NCBI GenBank assembly: GCA_903772945.1
Contig: CAICTM010000617.1
Span: 1-56,402, forward strand
Direction: 5' to 3'
DNA from: Seminavis robusta
Taxonomy: Eukaryota > Bacillariophyta > Bacillariophyceae > Naviculales > Naviculaceae
Length of the DNA: 56,402 nucleotides
Each line of letters begins with the position of its first letter. The first letter of the stretch is position 1. The notes beneath the pieces were generated by a model, which did not search any database, was not told the origin of the DNA, and saw nothing but the letters and a program-made list of their open reading frames with translations. This document shows, piece after piece, positions 52,077 to 56,402 of this stretch. A program made the position numbers and the translations under genes.

Positions 52077-53546
52077 ATGATTTCTCCCACCGTGCTTGTC
52101 CAGCACTATGATGACGCTTGTGTTGATTTCGCGACGGATTATCACATTACCGCCAATCATCGTGCTCCTCCAAAGTATTGGAACACCAGGACCGAGGCAT
52201 CGTGGATTCCTCCCACTGTGCAGCCAGCTTACGGAAAGAATCATGCCTTTGTTGTCGTCGAGGCGAAGAAAGAGTGTAAGATTTTTCGCAATGATCAGTA
52301 TGGGTCCTGTAGCGCCGTCATGAAGTTTGTGTTGCTTGATGGATCCAACACTTTGTTCAAGGCAGTAACGAATAGCAGCCTCCATCTTCTTCTCGAAAGT
52401 GATCCGGAAAACGTTCCAAAGGTTGGCAGCACCTTGCTCGTGGAAAAGTTTGGGATGATTGACTTGCAGCCTGCCTTTCCATTCGAAGTCAGGTTTGTCA
52501 TGCTTATCCATAAGATGACTTGGGTGACTCCGCCAAGTGTTAGTCTGGACGCAGAAAAGGATGTGTGTGAGATGGAGAAGAAGAAGGTTCTGTCGTACGG
52601 TAAGCATTATCTTACCGAACAACGTTTTTGCCAGTTTGCTGTGGACATTGTTCGCAAGGAGGGCTTGATGGTTCCCGTTGTTACCACCGAGTATCATCCA
52701 GAAAGGAAGGAGTTCCACCGGGTCATCAGTAAGTCCGTTAGTCTTTCACAATACCAGGATGGTGAATGGATCCGCGAGCTGAAGTCCAAGGCCGACTGGT
52801 TGGGGAAGGTACAGAAGAAAATGTTTAGAGCCCAGCAGGAGGGACTCATCAAGGAAGACCGTCCTCTAATCCAGACTTACCAGTTTGCCAAGGAAGGCTT
52901 GATGAAATACCCTCCTGGTTGCGACCGGGATGATGAGGATGAAGAAAAACGCCCACCAGGTTGTGATTGCATGGTGAAGTTCGAGTTTGATGCTTGCGTT
53001 GTCGAAATGTGTCCTCTTCTCTTGGTTGATACAGAGATGTTGTACGAGTCGGCGAAGATCAACATGTTTGGTGAAATGGACGGTGACTCTTTCCATGACT
53101 TGGCTCCAAACCACAAGCGCTGGTTGTTCTACTACCACTACGCCACCAGCGTCTACCACATTCGTGGTGTCCGGACTAATCTCCCATCATGCTTTGTCGA
53201 CCGGGTTCGCAACTTGTACCCCAACAAGAGTGGAATGGGATACACCACTGTGACTCCGATGACTCGCAAACGTGCTGGTGCGACCTTGCTTCCACCCTCG
53301 CCGATTCGCCCAGGATCGCCGGTCTCGACGACTCTTGTGAAGAAGATGGAACGTACCAAAGAGCGTATGAATGAGGCGGTGGAAGAAGTCAGGAGGCGCC
53401 ATTTTGCAAAGGTCAAGAAGGCTTTGGCTGAAAAGAAAGCGAGTAGCGAAGCGAAGAACAGCGATTACAAGGAAAGTGCGAAGTACGCTATCGAGGCTGA
53501 CACAACCGCCAGTACTGAATCCGAAGCAAGTGTTGGTTCAATCTAA
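52077..53546 (+). CDS. Transposon accessory protein, possibly OB-fold DNA-binding
   Basis: I do not recognise the family. The 489-aa product begins MISPTVLVQHYDDACVDFAT. Residues about 58-150 alternate strands and turns in the pattern of an OB fold: AFVVVEAKKECKIF, SAVMKFVLLDGSNTLFKAV, VGSTLLVEKFGMIDLQ, FEVRFVMLIHKMTW, recalling replication protein A subunits. This is inference from pattern only. The middle has two similar PPGCDRDD and PPGCDCM words and a conserved-looking HKRWLFYYHYATSVYHIRGV segment. The last 110 residues are basic and helical (RTKERMNEAVEEVRRRHFAK), suited to DNA contact or coiled coils. It converges on the transposase gene inside one pair of inverted repeats, so a role in transposition is likely. 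Confidence 0.72.
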   Translation: MISPTVLVQHYDDACVDFATDYHITANHRAPPKYWNTRTEASWIPPTVQPAYGKNHAFVVVEAKKECKIFRNDQYGSCSAVMKFVLLDGSNTLFKAVTNSSLHLLLESDPENVPKVGSTLLVEKFGMIDLQPAFPFEVRFVMLIHKMTWVTPPSVSLDAEKDVCEMEKKKVLSYGKHYLTEQRFCQFAVDIVRKEGLMVPVVTTEYHPERKEFHRVISKSVSLSQYQDGEWIRELKSKADWLGKVQKKMFRAQQEGLIKEDRPLIQTYQFAKEGLMKYPPGCDRDDEDEEKRPPGCDCMVKFEFDACVVEMCPLLLVDTEMLYESAKINMFGEMDGDSFHDLAPNHKRWLFYYHYATSVYHIRGVRTNLPSCFVDRVRNLYPNKSGMGYTTVTPMTRKRAGATLLPPSPIRPGSPVSTTLVKKMERTKERMNEAVEEVRRRHFAKVKKALAEKKASSEAKNSDYKESAKYAIEADTTASTESEASVGSI

Positions 53547-53721
53547 CTGATTGGCTCTCAACGTCCCGCATTCAATTATTGTTCCGTCCTTGTTCCGTCC
53601 GCATTGACTGTGTCTTGTCGCCAAGAAGACTCTTTATCAACCAATGATTCGGTAGACACAGTAAAATAGTAGAAAATCTCTGGTATCTAAAAAGTTGTAT
53701 CGCCGATTTTATTTGAGCCAA

Positions 53722-56073
53722 TTAGACTGCGTTTTCAGGCGACAGGTCGTGCGTACTCTCCTCGCCACTTGTTAAGCCAATCGTATCTACGAATCCTATC
53801 TCAACACGGAATGTGTCATCCGTTGTGGTGGTATGTTCCTCTGGCGTCTGCATAGAAACATTGGTATCTTCGACATCCAGAACGGAGGTAGAGTTAGCCT
53901 GTCCTGCGAGCAATACATCTTGATTGCCGGTGACTTCGGATTCGACTGCTTCGTCATTTTTCCTTTTGCGTGGCTTGAAGAAGCGACATAGTCGACTATT
54001 CGCCGTTTTATGCCCTACGCCCTTGCATCTTTTACAACGCACAATGACACCGCCACCACCATTTTCATCCATTGCACACCCCGTTGCGTAGCCAGTACCA
54101 GCGGCCTTGTCTTCACGCAACATCTGGATGTATTCCCGGATCTTTTCCTGATCGACCTCCTTCCTTTTCCTTTTCACGTCACTCCGTCTTGACTTTTCCA
54201 AACGGTACAATCTTGCCTTGTCACATCGCCGGAGAGAGTACTCCGTGGAGGCATCCATTGTGAGACCAAGCTCTTCAAACAACTGCCGAAAGCACTCAAA
54301 GTATCCCACCAAATGAATGGAAATGGCCAGCCCTATTCGGTTTCGGAGTGAGTCGGACCCACAGTAAGTTTTATTCTTTGGAGCAAACCATGTAATCAAT
54401 TGATTCAACGACTCATTGACGTTAGTGTCACTTCCATGCGAAACTTCACGCAAGGCTTCCAGCGTGATGTATGGGGCCAGTATCTCTTTGAGAGCACTGT
54501 ACAACTCAGAATGAGTCTCCATGCATCGGTAAGCCTTTTCACTGGCCACTTTCTGTTCAACCGTTTCGGCCTTTCTTGAACACCATTCTCCACAACTGTC
54601 ATGTTTGTCAAAATGATGATCTAATATACATTTTGCTTTATCTTCCCACTCAGACTCGTCCCACTGATCCAACTGACGAACGAAGTAAATGAAATAGAAC
54701 GTCAACCGGACAACATCACCCTCTGCCATCCCATGATTCTTGTCCACGGTCTGGCTGAGAAGTTTGTACAATTTGTTGCGAAGAGTCTTCTTACGATGAG
54801 CGGGATCAGCGAGGAACTCCGGAGGGGGCACAGGATACTTCAAGTATCCCTCCTTTCTGTGAATTGGTTGCGGTCGTTGGTCTTTCGCCTTTGGACCTGG
54901 CTGCCTCCACCCAAGAATCAAATCCTTTTTTTCTGTGTGTCCGTGGTGGTCCATCCAATCCTTGTTTGACCATTTACAGTTGGACTTCATGTGGCTGTCA
55001 TCGTCTGTTATCACCGTTTTTGCAATCACATGATGCGAAAAGTACAACCATTCAGTCATTTCGATCAAGGCGGCAGACTCCATGGAACCGGAACTACCAA
55101 CATGATTGACCTTGCACTCATGGTCTCTTACTGTCTCCAGCGTGAGATTCAATCTTGTCAAATGATTGGAACAAACGCGACAAAACTTGCACTTGAGGCA
55201 TTTCACCACAGGTTTTCGAGTTTGTCGAGCAACCAAGAAGGCATGGCCAGAGTTGGAGTCATACCGACGTCCACTCGATCGCTTCTGCCAACCCATATCC
55301 ATGGACACATGCAGTATTGGGAACACAAAACCATCTGGAACGTCATCTTCAACACCCAAAAGACTCTCCCATGCCGCGTAATCGAAGTCTTCTCTTCCGG
55401 CGTTGGTAAGTTTCACCTCTTTCTTCAAATTGTCCACCATGTACTTGTCAACTAACTTTTGAATTGCCTCCGTCATTCCACTTTCCACTCGAAGGAAAGA
55501 ACATCGTGCCATGGTTGTTGAGTTCGGCAGCCCAAGAAAAGACAACAGCCTTTCCGCTTCCACTCCACCGTCACCACTGGCAAGGAAAGATAACACGTAA
55601 CGGACATTTGTGTCATAATCAAGGTTCGCTTTGTGTTGTCGACGTTCTTCAGGAAGGATGGATGTCTTCTGTACATCCCCCTCTACAGCGTTCCCACACC
55701 TTGAACACTGCAGATGGGGAATGGTGGCAACACATACGTGCTGGAAGGAAAGCGTAAGTGTACCAACTCTCTTGCAATAGCGACACATTGTATTCTCTTG
55801 TATCATGGTTGCAATTCCCTCTAACTCGACTATTCCCCTTGTTGCCGGTGGTACTTTCTTTGACCGTACAGGAACAACATGGTCCACTACGTCCTTTTTT
55901 GTCACCACAGGAATGTGTATTCCCTCCACCACTTGTCGCCGTGCAGAAGTTCCAGTGTTGAGCTTTTTACTTTGCCAAGCTATGTGCTGATTCCCTTTGT
56001 CTCTACGATGATCATTATTCAACTTGTTGAGTTCATGACAAAGTCTCTTGTTGCCTTGGTTGCTGTTGTCCAT
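53722..56073 (-). CDS. Mutator-like transposase with C-terminal zinc knuckle
   Basis: The 783-aa product reads without a break. CRYCKRV and CSRCGNA (residues 97-126) form an N-terminal zinc-binding pair. The catalytic core resembles the Mutator-like transposase domain of protists and animals: MDMGWQKRSSGRRYDSNSGH (Asp259), a cysteine cluster KCLKCKFCRVC, TVITDDDSHMKSNC (Asp357-359) and DTNVNESLNQLITWFAPK (Glu554), a DDE-type set. Near the end, CKRCKGVGHKTANSRLC (680-696) is the CxxC-x4-H-x7-C knuckle seen in such transposases. Basic runs at 628-640 and 700-705 suit nuclear import. An Asp/Glu/Thr-rich tail follows. The start at 56073 is the only ATG near the beginning of the open frame. Nothing suggests inactivation. 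Confidence 0.85.
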   Translation of the reverse strand: MDNSNQGNKRLCHELNKLNNDHRRDKGNQHIAWQSKKLNTGTSARRQVVEGIHIPVVTKKDVVDHVVPVRSKKVPPATRGIVELEGIATMIQENTMCRYCKRVGTLTLSFQHVCVATIPHLQCSRCGNAVEGDVQKTSILPEERRQHKANLDYDTNVRYVLSFLASGDGGVEAERLLSFLGLPNSTTMARCSFLRVESGMTEAIQKLVDKYMVDNLKKEVKLTNAGREDFDYAAWESLLGVEDDVPDGFVFPILHVSMDMGWQKRSSGRRYDSNSGHAFLVARQTRKPVVKCLKCKFCRVCSNHLTRLNLTLETVRDHECKVNHVGSSGSMESAALIEMTEWLYFSHHVIAKTVITDDDSHMKSNCKWSNKDWMDHHGHTEKKDLILGWRQPGPKAKDQRPQPIHRKEGYLKYPVPPPEFLADPAHRKKTLRNKLYKLLSQTVDKNHGMAEGDVVRLTFYFIYFVRQLDQWDESEWEDKAKCILDHHFDKHDSCGEWCSRKAETVEQKVASEKAYRCMETHSELYSALKEILAPYITLEALREVSHGSDTNVNESLNQLITWFAPKNKTYCGSDSLRNRIGLAISIHLVGYFECFRQLFEELGLTMDASTEYSLRRCDKARLYRLEKSRRSDVKRKRKEVDQEKIREYIQMLREDKAAGTGYATGCAMDENGGGGVIVRCKRCKGVGHKTANSRLCRFFKPRKRKNDEAVESEVTGNQDVLLAGQANSTSVLDVEDTNVSMQTPEEHTTTTDDTFRVEIGFVDTIGLTSGEESTHDLSPENAV

Positions 56074-56362
56074 GGTAAGTGTATCTATTATAATGGTTAC
56101 CCGCTACCTACTCATCTATTCCATTCTTACATAGATCAACTCATTGGAAGCGCAAAACCAATCAATTAGAAAGAAAAATGAGGTAACTTGGTGGCGGCTT
56201 GCTCCCATACATGCCTGTTTTCATGGTCGACAAGAGGAAGAGTTCCCAATTCCTTGTTTTGCGTGAGGTAAAATAGAGCGCTATTCACTTTTTTATCTAT
56301 TTGTAGAGCTAGTGGATTCCGGTGCTTTTTGGTGCAAAATGTGCCAATCGATGATAAGCTGA

Positions 56363-56376
56363 TGTGACATCCTTAA
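56363..56376 (-). repeat. Right terminal inverted repeat of the transposon
   Basis: TGTGACATCCTTAA, the complement of the left end, followed by ATTTTTGG as the candidate target-site duplication. Confidence 0.7.
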
Positions 56377-56402
56377 ATTTTTGGAACCAAGCAAGAGGAG
56401 CA

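Larger units (their letters stand above)
51480..56376. mobile_element. Two-gene Mutator-like DNA transposon, about 4.9 kb
   Basis: Bounded by the exact 14-base inverted repeat TTAAGGATGTCACA (51480-51493 and its complement at 56363-56376). The flanking 8-mers ATTTTTAA and ATTTTTGG agree at six positions, as an 8-base duplication that has since changed would. Weaker similarity continues inward at both ends. It carries two uninterrupted convergent genes, a transposase on the minus strand and an unrecognised accessory gene on the plus strand, with stops 175 bases apart and no other gene. Long open frames mean the copy is young or still active. Limits were set by eye, and the true inverted repeat may be longer and imperfect. 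Confidence 0.72.

Overview
The window looks like nuclear DNA of a diatom, probably a raphid pennate species. The evidence is short GT-AG introns (about 60-135 bases) in widely spaced genes on both strands, a pre-plastid protein whose signal peptide is followed by phenylalanine as in diatom ASAFAP-type targeting, Thr/Pro-rich stalks, GABA-B-like receptors, and many decayed DNA transposons. No rRNA, tRNA, CRISPR array or prokaryotic operon was seen. The genus is inference.

Layout. 1-3.8 kb: a decayed unknown gene (minus strand) and repeats. 3.8-10.3 kb: a compact cluster with a plastid-targeted membrane protein, an ARP4-like actin-related protein, an aldo/keto reductase fused to a VHL-like tail, and an RNI/LRR-like protein; a 393-bp PIF/Harbinger-type MITE sits in the divergent promoter between the ARP and reductase genes. 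10.8-18.2 kb: two tandem GABA-B-like class C GPCR genes, duplicated with their 3' flanks. 19.3-23.8 kb: an unrecognised protein and a three-exon metal-dependent amidohydrolase. 24.7-33.5 kb: a segmentally duplicated block with two ThrE-family membrane exporters, two RING/IBR-like ubiquitin-ligase genes, a decayed RING-gene tail and a broken P-loop ATPase gene. 34.7-39.7 kb: an LRR protein, a palindrome-rich repeat element, a two-CxxC protein and an Ysc84/SYLF-domain protein. 41.3-46.5 kb: a decayed MULE transposase followed by a second broken transposon-type gene. 47.5-50.9 kb: a TPR-like protein and a membrane-anchored DUF839/PhoX-like protein. 51.5-56.4 kb: an apparently intact two-gene DNA transposon.

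The most notable unit is that last element. A 14-bp terminal inverted repeat starting TTAAGGATG encloses two convergent, uninterrupted genes: a Mutator-like transposase with a visible D, D, E arrangement and a C-terminal zinc knuckle, and an unrecognised 489-aa protein whose N-terminal part is compatible with an OB fold. Next come the reductase-VHL fusion that lacks the catalytic tyrosine of its family, the mosaic identity of the ThrE pair with a possible third exon in only one copy, and a RING protein ending in five 16-residue repeats.

Intron boundaries were placed by eye from GT/AG sites, reading frame and family motifs. Family assignments rest on recognised motifs, not on database searches.
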